Source: Begonia masoniana
Lineage: Eukaryota > Streptophyta > Magnoliopsida > Cucurbitales > Begoniaceae
Length of the DNA stretch: 64,000 bases
Assembly: GCA_022432975.1 (NCBI GenBank)
Contig: CM039512.1
Location: forward strand, 42,569,124-42,633,123
Reading direction: 5' to 3'
Positions 33,239 to 45,515 of this stretch are shown piece by piece (position 1 is the first letter of the stretch; each line of letters begins with the position of its first letter). The translations under genes and the position numbers were made by a program. Below the pieces are notes generated by a model. That model was given only the letters and a program-made list of their open reading frames with translations, ran no database searches and had not been told where the DNA came from.

Positions 33239-35438
33239 TGTAATACCCGATTCTATCAAACCGTTTCTCTATTTCCTTTTTAAACTAATGGCACAATTTA
33301 TATGGCAATATTAAATGTAGGGTTAGAGGATGACTAGGCAAGGGCAGTAGGGTAATTAGAAATTTAAAGGTGGATAACGTATTTAAGGAACTATTAATGA
33401 AGTAGCCGCCACTGTTCATTTCATTCCCTCTCCATTCTCAGCTCCTCAGCTTAGCAGAAGCGATAGGAGACCCCCTTCGACTTTACCCAGCGATTTCCTC
33501 TGAACTTGGTGAGTTTTGCTTCTACTTCTTGCCATATTGTATCTATCGTTGGTAGGAGGGATGATATATGAGGTTTTGAGAAGGCGGTAAGCGAGTGGTG
33601 GTTTCGGTTTAAGTTGAAATCGGGAATGCACAATGACTAGAGTTTCCAAAACAGTTTCCCTTAGATTTATAGTGGTTTAGAATGAAGATTAGAGGAAATT
33701 TAATGTATGTTTTGTCTATGGTTATAGGTTCGAGTAATACCCGAAGTAGCTTGCAAACAAGTTTTTCCAGGAGACCAGGTAAGTGAAGTATTGTGTGTGC
33801 CTTCGGGCCTACATCACAAAACAGTAGGTGTATGCATGTTTGAGTATTTTCTTGTGTGTTATGCGTCATGTTTTGAAAGAATACAAAAATGAGCTTTCAT
33901 GTAATATTATGGGAAAACGAGTACAGATTGAACTGCATTGGCGGTTAAGGGAACTAATCCACCCCTTAACTGATTATGAGGATTTATAACATTGGGAGAA
34001 CTGATCCCACTCCCAAGGGAATTGAGGGATCAGAACAGCTATTAAGGAACCTCATCCACCCCTTAACTAATGAAGAGGATGTAGACATTGGGAGAGTTGA
34101 TCCCACTGCCAAGGGAATCATGGGATCTGATCAGTAGACAAACGATGTGCAACTGAGATGAGAAAGTAGAAACTGCATAATTAGGTTTCATGTTTCAGCT
34201 TGTCATTTCATTATTGCTTTACTTACTTAGCATTAGGCTAATAGATGAGTTTTGTGATGTAGGTGTTGAGGATACTGCAGGTGAATTTCCTGAGTGCACA
34301 GATGATTAGAAGTGGTTGGAGGAGTACATCCATGTCTCGGCTTGGTAAACTGATGAGGTGGGTTAACTGGTGTCAGCAGTTGTTGAGGTTTAGTTGATAA
34401 TGATTTAGTCTAAGTATGTTGAGTTTTCATGACAGTAGAAATTTTAGCATTTCGAATACGTTTTGAGATTTACTGATACTAGTAATCTGTTGAGTTTTAA
34501 ATGTTGATTTTTACTGGGTTTGATTAATGCTATGGTTTGAGTCGTTTCTGAATGATCTTGGGGAAGCAAGTAAATTCCTTTCTGTAGATAGTGTTATGTT
34601 TCTTTTCTATCGGAAGATGACTTCAGTAAAGTCACCGGATGATGTAATTTTATGTCTATCGGATGATGTCGAGCGTTTTAGTCATCCGGTGATGTCGAGT
34701 GTTTTGCTCGTCGGATGATATAAGTGTTTTGTTTGTCGTCTAGTGACCGGGCGATGTGCGTATTATTTTGTCGTCTAGTGACCGGGCGATGTGCGTATTA
34801 TTTTGTCGTCTAGTGACCGAGCGATGTGCGTATTATTTTGTCGTCTAGTGACCGGGCGATGTGCGTATTATTTTGTCGTCTAGTGACCGGGCGATGTGCG
34901 TATTATTTTGTCGTCTAGTGCTCGGGTGAGGTGAGATTTGAAGTGTTTATCACCGGGCTATGTTTTAATTGCTCACGTGAGAAGCACATGTACACCGGAT
35001 GATGTCCCCTTATTTCACCGGATGACAAATCTTATGTTTTGTCGTTTAGTGACCGGTGGATGTCTTTCGTTAGACTGACCGGATGACGAATTTTATGTGT
35101 TGTCGTTTAGCGACCGGTGGAAGTCTTCAAATAGCCTTCCCCCTTTTCGTTGACTTTGTTCAGCGGACGATGAGTTTGACTTTTGCAACCTTTAAAGTAT
35201 TTTCACGAGTTAAACCTTTGCTTCTTAACCGATTGCTTCTTAACATTTCCAACGATTATTTTAACATGGTTTTGTTTAATTTTATTTTTGTTTAAACGAT
35301 TTCCGCTGCAAGTTTTCATGTTTTATCAAATGTCCAAATTTTGAATTTTGAACGAAGTTTTAAATTTGGTCCAAGTTTTCCTAGTGGTTTTCGGGTTTAA
35401 GAGTGACAAACCGGGTTCATAGAACTCGGGGCGTTACA
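33239..35438 (+). mobile_element. Solo LTR of a Tekay-type gypsy element
   Basis: Starts TGTAATACCC and ends GGGGCGTTACA, flanked by a perfect 5-bp duplication GCATG (33234-33238 and 35439-35443). It is collinear with the LTR at 4912-6998 (AACGTATTTAA, GCCGCCACTGTTC, the CTTCGGGCCTACATCACAAA stretch, the duplicated CCACCCCTTAACTGAT block), but clearly diverged. There is no internal region, so it formed by recombination between the two LTRs of a full element. Confidence 0.93.
34735..34930 (+). repeat. 35-bp direct tandem repeat in the solo LTR
   Basis: GTCGTCTAGTGACCGG begins at 34735, 34770, 34805, 34840, 34875 and 34910: five full copies plus a partial sixth, nearly identical. Flanking sequence (34600-34730 and 34990-35125) has looser CACCGGATGATG and TATCGGATGATG copies, the counterpart of the CTAYCGGTAG array of Tekay 1. 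Confidence 0.92.
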
Positions 35439-35443
35439 GCATG

Positions 35444-35919
35444 ACTGAATGATCTAACCCTCAAAAAGGACCTTTAATAGTATGAGTTAAGATTAACAAT
35501 AATAATTACATTTAGAGTAATTAAATGCCATTAATATGGCAATAAACTATGAGTTGGCAAATAAAACCATTATATTGGATGACAAGACTTTAAGAAAGAA
35601 ATTGACCAATTAAGTGAGAGTATATTATCAAACTAGAAATAGGTATAATAGTAAATACATTAAGTTGATTATGAAAGTAAATCAATTAGATGTATGCAAG
35701 AAACTTAATGGACGTTTTATATATGAACGTAGTTACTTTTTGAAGTTAATTACAGAGATTATTGTTCTTGAACTTCCAAATCCTTTTAAGACAATAAACT
35801 AGACATATTACAGTACGAAATTGCTTTGAATTGAGTCAATTGGATATGAGAATGAAAAGTTATGCATGTATAAATTTAACACAGTGCATTCGGGATAGTC
35901 AATTTAGACTATCGATCTC
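35444..35919. other. AT-rich stretch, probably decayed gypsy pol
   Basis: No clear domain. It precedes the integrase fragment in the same direction and could be its degenerate upstream part. Confidence 0.35.
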
Positions 35920-36610
35920 GGGTGATTAAAATTAGATGCTCAAGAATATACTGCTATATTGATAACTCATTTTGCTGCACCGCCTACTTCCTATTCAACA
36001 ATAAAACTGTTTATATATTTGCACAAAGTAGATGTAAACTGCATGGTTTACCTTGCCCCAATGTGAATGATAAAGATCTAATTTTTATAAGTAAATTTTG
36101 GAAAGAATGGTTAAGATTAAGCAGTCCTGAGTTGTCACATAGTAGTTCACATCACCCACGAACAGACGGGTAAACAGAAGTAAATACTCGAACTTTAAAA
36201 AAGTATCTAAGATGTTTTACTATGGAACATTCTAATAAATTGTAGAAGTTTCTTCATTGGGTGGAATATTCTTATAATATTTCTCATCATTATGCTGTAG
36301 CAATGACACCATTTGAGGACGTTTATGATAGATCTCAACCTACTATTTTCTAGTTAATCATCTTTGGCGTAAGCAGGGGAATTCAATTCATAGAAAGGGG
36401 AAGTGATTTACAACATCTAAAAGAAAATTTACATCAAACACAAAATAGAATGAAAAAATATACTGATAAACAAAGAAGGGAGTAATACTTTGATAAAGGA
36501 GACTTGGTATTGGTCAAGCTTCAGCCTTATAGGCAGACTTCACTCAAACCGCAACCTTATGCTAAACTCACTAAACATTTTTATGCTCTTTTTCTAATAT
36601 TTAATAAATA
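35920..36610 (+). pseudogene. Gypsy integrase core fragment (outer element of the large nest)
   Basis: Translation shows FISKFWKEW, HHPRTDG followed by a stop (family form S-x-Y-H-P-Q-T-D-G-Q), LHWVEYSYN, AMTPFEDVYD, NRMKKYTDKQRR and DLVLVKLQPYRQTSL, that is the second half of the integrase catalytic core and the start of the C-terminal module of a chromovirus-like element. It breaks off at about 36605 (KHFYALFLIFNK) and resumes at 49250 (ELQFPHNTKMHLVFHVSLLEEY). Several stops. Confidence 0.8.
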
Positions 36611-36857
36611 GGATGAGTTGTTTTTTTTCAGAGTAAGGTGAGACTCGAATTCCACTTGAGCAAGGTTGGATCCTATATTTTAATATTAAGCTTTTATCGT
36701 TTGAGTTACAAAATTTAGTGGCACATTATATCTTGATTTGACCATAGTGAATTTCTCTATATCTGTATGTATTTTTTTTTATAAAAAAATTTTTCAAGTA
36801 AATTTTGATGTCTTTGTTTTTTGTGTATTTTCTTTTTTTGATTTGAGTTCGATCTTG
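36611..36857 (+). repeat. 5' LTR of copia A (approximate)
   Basis: The last about 170 bp align with 49085-49248. The start is uncertain. Confidence 0.6.
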
Positions 36858-36862
36858 AATCA

Positions 36863-36875
36863 TTGGTAATAGAGC
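36863..36875 (+). other. Degenerate primer-binding site (copia A)
   Basis: TTGGTAATAGAGC, one internal mismatch from TTGGTATCAGAGC, shortly after the LTR end. Confidence 0.55.
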
Positions 36876-38106
36876 GACGTTAAGTTTTTCAAAAGTTGGG
36901 TTTTGATTTATTTGAGGTATCGAACAATTGTGAGTTTTTGCAATTTTTGTGAAAATTTAAAATTTTGGAAAAAGGAAATTAAAAAAAAAAAAGTGAAGAT
37001 TTTTCCACGTTCTACCTATGTCGTTGCCTCCTTCACTGAGAGGAAGAAGGAACACAGTCCGTCGTCGATCTACCAAGCAAAATGGAGGAAGCCAATTGCC
37101 GTTCTGCCCTCCTCTGCATGGACTGGTCGTCGCTGCTTTTCTGGTCACCAGAGATACAAACGGAAGAGTCTGTCGTCCACCGTGCTCTGCCGCGTAGAGA
37201 GCCCGATCAAGCTCCGACCAGAACATGCCAATAGTCGTTGCCTCTTTTTTCGTCGTCTCTGACCTGCTCTGTAACTCCCGGATTTTTCTTGTCATGTAAT
37301 TGTCTCTAAAACTTTATGTACTATTGCTCAGTGTCACACGAACAAGGCTCTGTTCTTTTCTATTTAGTCTGATTTTCAGTCCTTCTAACCACCCCCGTCC
37401 AGTAAAGGAATCGGCCGTGCCCCTCAATCTTTGTTGTGGGAGACAGACGCCCATCCATTTGAGAAGTAGTTGGCCACCTCTGCTTCTCTGAGCCGATTAC
37501 ATTCCTCTGACAGTGAAGGTCCTCATGGTTTCTTCATCAGAGAAGCAAGCCACTACCCTCCAGCAATCTAGACGAAACGCACTGCTTTCTAATTTTGTTG
37601 TTTGGTGGACGAACACTTTTCCAGCCATTAGTTTCACTAAATTAAAATTTTTGGTTTGTTTTATTATGTGGTGATTTTTGGGCTAAATTTTGGAGATTGA
37701 TTATAGGTGTTGGGATATTATTTGTAAATATTTGTTTCTAGGCTATGCTATTGGTTTAGATACGTTATTTGTCATTTGTTAGCCGAATTCGTTCTTAGAT
37801 TTTCAATTAGCAGATTTTGTTCGGGATATTGATATTGTTTAACTTCAATTATTTAGAGTCAGATATTTTGTTGAAGCTGTAGTTTTGAATGATGAGTTTG
37901 TTCAAGTTTGATATCTCGTTATTGAATTGGAACATACGATTTTATTATGGATGTGAAGTGGAAGATGTGCTCACATATAATGAATTAGATTATTTGTGTT
38001 AGGCCTCCATAAAATGTCCATGTCTTGAAGTGAATAGGAGAAAATTCTTAAAGATCAAAAAGTTTTATCTTTAATGTGTCTCTATTTATCAAATCAGATT
38101 TTGCAG
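36876..38106 (+). other. Copia A leader, no coding evidence
   Basis: 36990-37260 is relatively GC-rich and gives open frames on both strands, but none resembles a known protein. The rest is AT-rich. No element ends found. Confidence 0.4.
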
Positions 38107-38408
38107 GATACTACTACAGAACTATGGCTGAAATTAGAGCAGTTGTGTATGAAGAAAACCATAATAAGTAAGTTGCATTTGAAACAACGCTTATATTCTC
38201 ATTAGTTTATGGAAGATTTGATTAAAGAACACTTGATCACGTTTAAGGAATCAGTTTCTAATTAGGAGACAATAGAAGGCAAGTACGATATGGAGAATTT
38301 GAGATTGATTTTATTTTGCTTGTTGTCTGCTTCATATGGTACTTTCATAGAGATAGTTTTGTATAATCGGCATACTTTGACTCTGGAAGAAGTTTATAAT
38401 ATTTTTCA
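38107..38408 (+). pseudogene. Copia A gag fragment
   Basis: TTTELWLKLEQLCMKKTIISKLHLKQRLYS, then LRLILFCLLSASY and LTLEEVYNIFQ, match the Tnt1/Tork-type gag capsid. One in-frame stop near 38262. The match ends abruptly at about 38408 where a gypsy fragment in the opposite direction begins. Confidence 0.75.
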
Positions 38409-38410
38409 GC

Positions 38411-39800
38411 TTGTACGGATGTGGATGCGCACTTGTCTCAAATCCTAACTTGGTAACTATTTCTTTTGAAGCAATGTTAGCACAGCTTCTCCATCAATGA
38501 TCACATAACATAACTTGTTTTTTTCTAGACAATGACTGTGGAATATGTTTTCCCATTGACAGTCTTCTCCTGTGTTCTTGGTTATGAGGATTCGTCGCCT
38601 GACCATCAGTAGAGGTCCTTCCAGAGCGTGAACAACTTCATCCTCTAAATCGCTTTCCTCTACGACTTCCTCCTCTTCTTCATCCTCGTCCTCACTGACT
38701 AGTTCACTAGTAGATTCCTTCAATACTATGGTTCGTCTGTATGGGCACTGAGCCATAAAATTGTCAGTTCCTTGACACTTGTAGCACTTCAGGCTACTTG
38801 TCTTAACCTTGTCGGCACTTCCTCCAGTAGTTTTGGTTATTGCTTCCTTAGGAGGCTAGTTTTGGTTGTAAGACTTCTTCCAGTCAACTTTGGTAGTGAG
38901 TTATCTGGTTTCTGGTGGTTTAGAGGTATATTTGGATATCTGGTTGGTCTTAAAGGTATGGTTGACTTTCTTCTTTCTCTTGAGTTGTCGCTCAACCTTC
39001 ATAGCCATTTGGACAACCATATCTAGGGATTCTAGTGGATGTAACTCCACAGCGTCTGCAACGTCTTGGTTCAAACCACAAATGAACCTAGCTATGACTT
39101 GCTCCTTCGGCTCTTCCATTTCTCCACGAATTCTGAGGATTTCAAATTCTGTGAGATACTCTTCGAATGATTGACTTCCTTGTTTGAGGCCGTGTATTTG
39201 CATGATCAACTCTTATTTGAAATGGCTAGGTACGAATCTCTTTGTCATGATAGACTTCATCATCCTCCAAGTGGTGATTGACTCATATCTAATCCAGGCC
39301 CTTTGAGACTTTAGGTTAGCCCACAAGAGTGAAACATAGCCTGTAAGCTCGATGGAAACCAGTTGGATTTTAACCTTGTCGGAGTAGTCATAACAATTGA
39401 ATACTCTCTCGACCTTCTCTATCCAATCCAAAAATGTGACCCCATCACACGTTCCATTGAATAGGGAAACATGTAATTTGACATTCCAAAGGTCCTCATG
39501 ATTTCTCCGTTGGCCGCGTCTGAATTCCTCATTGTTCCTTCGGTTAGGTGGACAGAAATGTTCTTTTTTGTCCAATGTCCACTCATCCTCTTTATTGTAC
39601 TCATAGTTGTGGTACCTTCTCCTAGGGTTCTCGGCCACTTCATCATCATCCAAGGGCTCCATACTTCTATCTCTTGTCCTAGGTGTGGTCTCTTGTGGTG
39701 AGTCTTTACTGTTGTTATGTTCAAGTTTGAGATTCATGTCATTTAGTTGTTTGCTTAAGGTGCTAATTACTCCACATAGACCATTGATTTTCCCTTGCAT
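38411..39800 (-). pseudogene. Gypsy gag and start of protease, broken
   Basis: ATG 39800 (MQGKINGL). The capsid portion contains LHVSLFNGTCDGVTFLDWIEKVERVF and, after a stop at 39213, GSQSFEEYLTEFEIL and QVIARFICGLNQDVAD (39209-38901). After another stop the zinc-knuckle end MAQCPYRR (38756), an acidic Glu-rich run and QWENIFHSHCL follow. In another frame the protease start SCANIASKEIVTKLGF and HPHPYKL is readable at 38480-38411. The three gag segments share one frame separated by stops. Gag forms the particle shell in intact elements. Confidence 0.85.
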
Positions 39801-40459
39801 GCTAGACTCTCCCTCTTGATGAGTGTGAGCCTCGGTTTGGAGAATTTCTTTGCCCCCGTTCGGTTATTGGTTTAAGTCTTTGTTTTTTTCTCGGATTATC
39901 CCACTCTTTGTATCATTTTAACCTTAATTTAAGGAAGGATTCGTAGGATATGTGTTTCTAATCTTTAGAGTCTTAGGATATATTTTGTTTTCCTAAACCT
40001 AAGTCTTAGAATTCTTCTGGTTCTAACCTTTAAATTTTAGGCAATGTTGCTTGTTGTTGTTTTTTTTTTTTAAACTAAACTAAGCTAAATAAACAACAAG
40101 TTAATCAATTAAAAGATAAGATTGAAGCTCTAAACTTTCGGATTACGCAAACATATGATAGCAAACACACAACAATCCAAAAGTGGTAATTGTTTTTAGG
40201 TTTTATACCTTTTACTTTTCGGTTTCACCAAAAACAACAAAGATTCCAATTTCAATCCATTTTAAGCAACAAATAACATATACTTCAGGGTTACTAACAT
40301 TTTATCCTAAGTCTAGATGGTATAGTATGCATGCTTTATCAATGAAAAATATCAAGTCGAACACAAAATAAAAAGCAAATTCTCGGCTAAGTCAAAGTAT
40401 CTCAAAAACAGTTTTCATGCAATTTTGGTTTCGAATTTTGAGCAGATTAATGACCAAGC

Positions 40460-40476
40460 TTTGATGCAAAAGCTAA
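40460..40476 (-). other. Degenerate primer-binding site (gypsy fragment)
   Basis: Minus strand reads TTTGCATCAAAGCTTGG, recognisably derived from TTGGTATCAGAGCTTGG, upstream of gag. It places the 5' LTR end near 40478. Confidence 0.45.
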
Positions 40477-41307
40477 TTCTTTTAGTCCTATACTTTCATA
40501 AGATAATAGAAAATAGAATGGTGAAGGAAAAACAGCACTAAAACTTAGTAAATTTTTAGATTCCTTTCATATTTTTCTCGGTTTGCCAGAAAACAGAATA
40601 TTATCCACTTTAACCAATAAAAACAGCAAGTTTTAATAGGTTAAACTTTCAAGCTCAAGTCCATACAAGTTAACAAAGACGTATTTGAAAGATATAACTC
40701 AACACCTATGCAAAAATAGCAACACTAAACAGATTGGTTCAAAGCAAAAAATGAAGTGAATGAAAAGCCGAAATGAGTATTAAGTTGCGGCTATGTGAAC
40801 ATGAATGAAAAAGTAAACCAATACTATTAGTAGCACACAATGGAAGCTGCATTAGCTCTAATACAATATGACATGCCAAAGCCTGCAAAAATGCGTGTTT
40901 CCACCCACACAAACCGGTTAGAATTCTCAGTGCTCGGCCAAGCTGATATTACCTTAAAATAGGCCAAAAGTTCTATGCAAATGAGTTCCAAAACACTTGA
41001 AATTTTAAGGGTAACTGAACTTAAGAGTGAAATGAAACCCCTTAAATTTGCAGAACAAAATAAGTTACAGAAATGAAGTTATGCAAGAAAACCCAAGGTT
41101 GGCCGATGAACAATATTTTGAGAAGAGTGGAGAAAATGATGAAAATAAGAACCTTCAAGTAACATTGAGCTTGGAGGTAATGAAGGCGCACTCCTCTCGG
41201 GTGAGCACACACCAAGGCTTACCTTCAGTTTACAACCGCCTTGGTTTCTCTTAAGAAAACAACCAATATTTCATTCAACAACAAACTTTTACAAACACCA
41301 ATAACTA

Positions 41308-41318
41308 TGCTTATATAG
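41308..41318 (-). promoter_or_regulatory. Candidate LTR promoter TATA box
   Basis: Minus strand reads CTATATAAGCATAG inside the LTR-like region, followed downstream by a GTAAGC potential splice donor. It is a good match to a plant TATA box and fits a retrotransposon promoter. Confidence 0.4.
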
Positions 41319-42295
41319 ACTTAAAGATGGTTGGAGGGTTTGGTTGGAAATGAGGCTCCAAAAGAGCCATTGGAGGGGCTCGGTCGAACCTTGGAAAATT
41401 TGTCTTCAACTATAGTTGGATGGCCGAGGTGTAAGTGTGCAATTGGATCCAATGGCTAAGGGTTGCCATGTCATAGATCCAAGGCTTTCTTCAAGAAAGA
41501 GAACTCCAACATGGCATATTCAAAAGGCAGCAAAATGATCAACCGAAGTGGTAATGGTCTCCACTCCAATTTTGCGCCTAAAGGGGGTTGTTTGCTTGAG
41601 CCCGACGATTCCTTGCATGCAAGCCATGCAATTGTGTTTTGAACCAACTCCAAACCATCTTCTAACATTCCATACATCTAATCTTAATGCCTAATGATGC
41701 ATACAATTAATAAAGTTACATAAAGTCAATGTTTGCCAACAAAATACAAAGAAAAAATAACACTAGAGTGTTTAGTTACAAAGTGATTTTAGGGAAGACA
41801 AATTCCCTCTTCTTGATCTTCCAACCTTGATTCCTATGTGAGCACATGCAAGGGTTGCTCAATGTCTTTTGTACTAAGCTCTCAATCTAAGTTTTCAAAA
41901 ATATCATCAAATTTATCATCACTTGCAAAAGAATTAAACTTGTTAGTAAATAGGTTAGATAAAGCTTGAGTCTTTGTTTGGGATTGAGTAAAGGCCTTCT
42001 GAGGCATATCAGTCTCTGAGATTTTTTTCCGATTTAGGTTTCCACGTAAAAATTCTCAATATTCATTTTAGCCATTATTTCTCTTACTTCTTGGCCGTTA
42101 TAATTTTACAGCGTGGGAAAAATATTTCTGGTATTTTTCAGATCGCATGTGCTATTGTTTCTCGTACCGCTTATGTAGTGTTGTAATTGTACTGTGTAAG
42201 TAAGTTCTGTCTAAGAGACTAAATTTTAAGTGGAACCGTTTGTGACCTCTCCAGCATTTTCTAGGAACTTACTTGAAAAGGTAATTCTGTCTAGA

Positions 42296-43335
42296 AATAG
42301 TAACTGCTAAACAGATTTGGGATAAGTTGACAAAAAACTATATGAGAAGAAGTCATGGAAGTCATGGTATAATAAAATTTTCTTGAAAAAAAAATTGTAT
42401 ACTCTTCAGATGTCAGAATCGACAACAGTGATTGACTACATCAATACTCTAAACACATTATCACTTCATTATAATGTTTGTCAGATTCATATGATCGCCT
42501 CATTATAAATTTGCTCAACGGCACTGCAAAAACAACATTGATGTTCAATAATATTGCAGTTGCGGTTCTTGACGAAGAAAGTAGACAGAAGAACAAGGAG
42601 CACTCTTCTGTGGAGATTTTATCAATAATGAGAGGGAGATCAAAGGAACGTGGGACCTCTAAAGCCAATACATTAGGAAGATCAAAGTCGAAAAGTAAAA
42701 AGGGCGTTAAGTGCTATCATTGTGGCAAGATGGGCCACATGAAAAAGAATTACTGGGAGTTAAAGAAAGAACAAGGCACAGAAGGTGCTAAAGGAGAAAC
42801 GAAGAGTACGACTGCAACTGTCTCCAATGGTGAAGATATCATTATATGCGAAGATGTTGTCAACCTTATGATGAATGAATCGCGTTAGGTGTGTGACTCT
42901 GGAGCATCTTATCACGTTACTGCAAAAGTTGAGTATTTTTCATCTTACACTAGCGGTGATTTTGACATTGTTAAAATGATGAACAGTTACGTTTCCAGAA
43001 TAACTAGAAAAGGGAACATCTGTATCCAGACCAACACAGGATATGAGTTGGTGCTTAAAGATGTCAGACATATTCCAGATATTAAACTAAATCTAATATT
43101 AGTATGTGTTCTTGATGAGGCTGGTTACAAGACCAATAATCAAGCAATTGTTGATGTTGACCATGGAGAAACAGAGACTTCTCTTGAACCAGTTGCAGAA
43201 CCAGAGTTAAGAAGGTCAACAAGAGATCGTCGATCATCGAGAAAGTACTCTGTAAACGAGTATGTGATGATCATTGATATCGATGAACCTAAGTGCTATA
43301 AGGAAGCTATGGAGCATCAACAAAAGAAGATCTGA
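42296..43335 (+). pseudogene. Copia B gag end and protease joined to RT linker
   Basis: TAKQIWDKLTKNYMRR (42305) starts a degraded gag. 42478-42888 keeps its C-terminal part with the zinc knuckle CYHCGKMGHMKKNYW, where the final Cys is Tyr. A stop (42886) replaces the Trp that usually precedes the protease, followed by the active site CDSGASYHVT, then RHIPDIKLNLILV. After VLDEAGYKTNNQ the frame passes directly, without a stop, into the linker ELRRSTRDRRSSRKYSVNEYV that normally follows integrase. The pre-integrase and integrase domains are missing. Confidence 0.85.
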
Positions 43336-44892
43336 TTGGATGCAATGCAAGATAAGATCATTGCATGAGAATCATACTTATGAATTGGTTCAGCTTCCAC
43401 ATGGGAGAAAAGCATTGAAGAACAAATGGGTATACAGATTCTAAAACAAAAATTTGCAACCAAAATATAAGGCATGACTGGCCGTGAAAGGCTTTGGTCA
43501 GAAGAAGGAGATTGACTTTGAGGCAATTTTTTCACCTGTCGTGAAAATGTCATCCATACAAGTGGTACTTGGATTAGCTTCAAGTCTCAATTTGGAGATC
43601 GAGCTATTCGATGTGAAGACAACATTATTGAACGGTGAATTAGAATAAAAGATTTACATGGAACAGCCAGAAGTGTTCGTTGTCAAGGGAAATGAACATC
43701 TGGTATGTAGATTGAAGAAGAGTCTGTATGGATTAAAGCAAGCCTCAAAACAATGGTACAAGACGTTTGATTTCTTTATGGGAAATCAAGGATACACGAA
43801 AACATCCTCAGACCATTGTGTGTTCGTGAAAAAATTCAAGGATGGTATATTTATAATCCTTCTACTTGATGTCGACGACATATTGATTGTGGGCCCACAC
43901 AAAGGAAAGATTGTTAAATTAAAAAATGAACTTAACAAGTCTTTTTCCATGAAAGACTTAAAACCGGCAAAACAAATGCTTTTGATGAAAATCACTCGTG
44001 ATAGGAAGAATGAAAAATTATGGCTATCACAGGAAAAATATATCAAGAAAGTTCTCAACCGATTCTATATGAATAAGACGAAGCCGGTCAGTACTCCACT
44101 TACTAAACATTTCAAATTTACTTCTGAACAAAGCTCTTCCACTAAAGAAGGAAAACCAGAAATGCAAAGAATTCTATATGCCTCAATAGTTTGCAGCTTG
44201 ATGTATATCATGGTTTGTACGAGACCTGATATTTCACATTTTGTTGGAGTAGTCAGCAAATTTCTCTATGCAGAGAGCATTGGAATGTAGTGAAATTGAT
44301 TCTTATCTATCTTAAAGGTACTTCTGAATTCAGTTTGTGTTTTAGAAGTAAAGAGTCTTCGTTAATAGGCTATACTGATGCGGATATGGCTGGAGATATT
44401 GATTCCAGAAGATCAACATCAGGGTATATGGTTACATTTGGAGGGGGAGCTGTATCATGGCAATCTAAACGGCAAAAGTTAGTTGCACTATCTACTACAG
44501 AAGCTAAGTTTATTGCGGCTATAAAAGCATGTAAAGAAATATTGTGGATGCAAAAATATATAATAGAATTGGATCATAAACAAGATAAGTATATCTTGTA
44601 TTACGATCGTCAAAGTGCAACTTATTTGAGCAAAAACCCGAGCTTTCATTCGAAGTCGAAACAGATAGATATCAGATATCATTGGATACAAGATGTGTTG
44701 GACACTAAGCAAGTATATCTTGAGAAAATTCACATTGATGATAATGGCTCAGACATGATGACAAAGATATTACGGAAGAATAAATATGAATTCTGTAAAA
44801 GCTCATCAGGATTAGAAATATCTCATCATAAATCGGGAGAGGGAGATTTGTGGGGTCCCTCTATTATGATGAGAGACCCACCTCATCAATGA
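43336..44892 (+). pseudogene. Copia B reverse transcriptase and RNase H
   Basis: RT fingers LHENHTYELVQLPHGRKALKNKWVYRF (43360-43440) with stops, then 43658-44290 with GLKQASKQWYKTFD and the catalytic motif as DVDD (LLLDVDDILIVG); the usual first Tyr is Asp, though both catalytic Asp remain. RNase H (44290-44892) has TDADMAGD, STTEAK and a mutated YYDRQSA. The frame runs through the polypurine tract into the LTR and stops at 44892. Stops near 43320, 43443, 43648 and 44288 make it inactive. Confidence 0.88.
44834..44848 (+). other. Polypurine tract (copia B)
   Basis: GGGAGAGGGAGATT directly precedes the LTR start TGTGGGGTCC at 44849. Confidence 0.8.
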
Positions 44893-45515
44893 AGTGCATA
44901 AGGAAATTTTTTTCCTTCTGCACCCCTCTCTTCAGCAAGATCTTTGGATCTTGCTGGTGATTGTCCTCTTGTAAGGAACTCTCTCTATAAATAGAGAGTT
45001 CCTGATAAAGCAAAAACATCTAGTAGCTGAAGAGAGTCTCTTTTGTGAAATGAGGAAGAGGAAATAGAGAGAATTTGTAGGAGAGAAAAGAAAGAGGGTA
45101 AGGAAAAATAGGTGAGGTACTTTTAAGTACAGTGAGAATTCTAAAAGAGATGATTTCTCTTAGTGAATATTTTCTACAATATTCGATATCTAAAAAAATA
45201 TTATAAATCCTATTTTCTATAGTGAGATCTTTCTAGATTCGGTCGCTGTGTTCCACGTAAAAATTCTTGGTGTTCATTTTAGTTATTATTTCTTTTACTT
45301 CTTGGCCGTTATAATTTACGGCGTGGGAAAAAATATTCCTGGTATTTTTCAGATCGCATCTGTTATTGTTTCTCGTATCGCTTATTTAGTGGTATAATTG
45401 TATTGTGTAAGTAAGTTCTGTCTAGGAGACTAGATTTTAAGTGGGACAATTTGTGACCCCTCCACCCTTTCCTAGGAACTTACTTGAAAATGTAATTTTA
45501 TCTAAGAGATTGTCT
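44849..45515 (+). repeat. 3' LTR of copia B
   Basis: Starts TGTGGGGTCCC. It contains CTCTCTATAAATAGAGAG (44980-44997), a TATA box (TATAAATA) inside an inverted repeat, the likely promoter. The 3' boundary is approximate. Confidence 0.75.

Larger units (their letters stand above)
38409..41700 (-). mobile_element. Truncated gypsy element: 5' LTR, gag and protease start
   Basis: Minus-strand fragment inserted in copia A. The left edge (38409) cuts the protease; gag runs rightwards to 39800; a degenerate primer site lies near 40460; LTR-like sequence with a TATA box continues to about 41700. RT, RNase H, integrase and the 3' LTR are absent. The right boundary is approximate. Confidence 0.6.
42016..45515 (+). 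mobile_element. Copia element B, lacking integrase
   Basis: LTRs at 42016-about 42295 (5', only its 3' part) and 44849-about 45515 share TTCCACGTAAAAATTCT, CTTCTTGGCCGTTATAAT and GTGTAAGTAAGTTCTGTC. Interior: end of gag, protease, RT, RNase H; integrase is deleted. No TSD found. Confidence 0.85.

Noticed and set aside
34735..34930. CRISPR-like regular repeats
   Set aside because: The 35-bp units are adjacent direct repeats without variable spacers, lie in a plant LTR and have no cas genes.
36903..37295. A possible host gene of about 110-120 codons
   Set aside because: Frames are open on both strands over a GC-richer stretch, neither resembles a known protein, and the stretch is in the leader of copia A.
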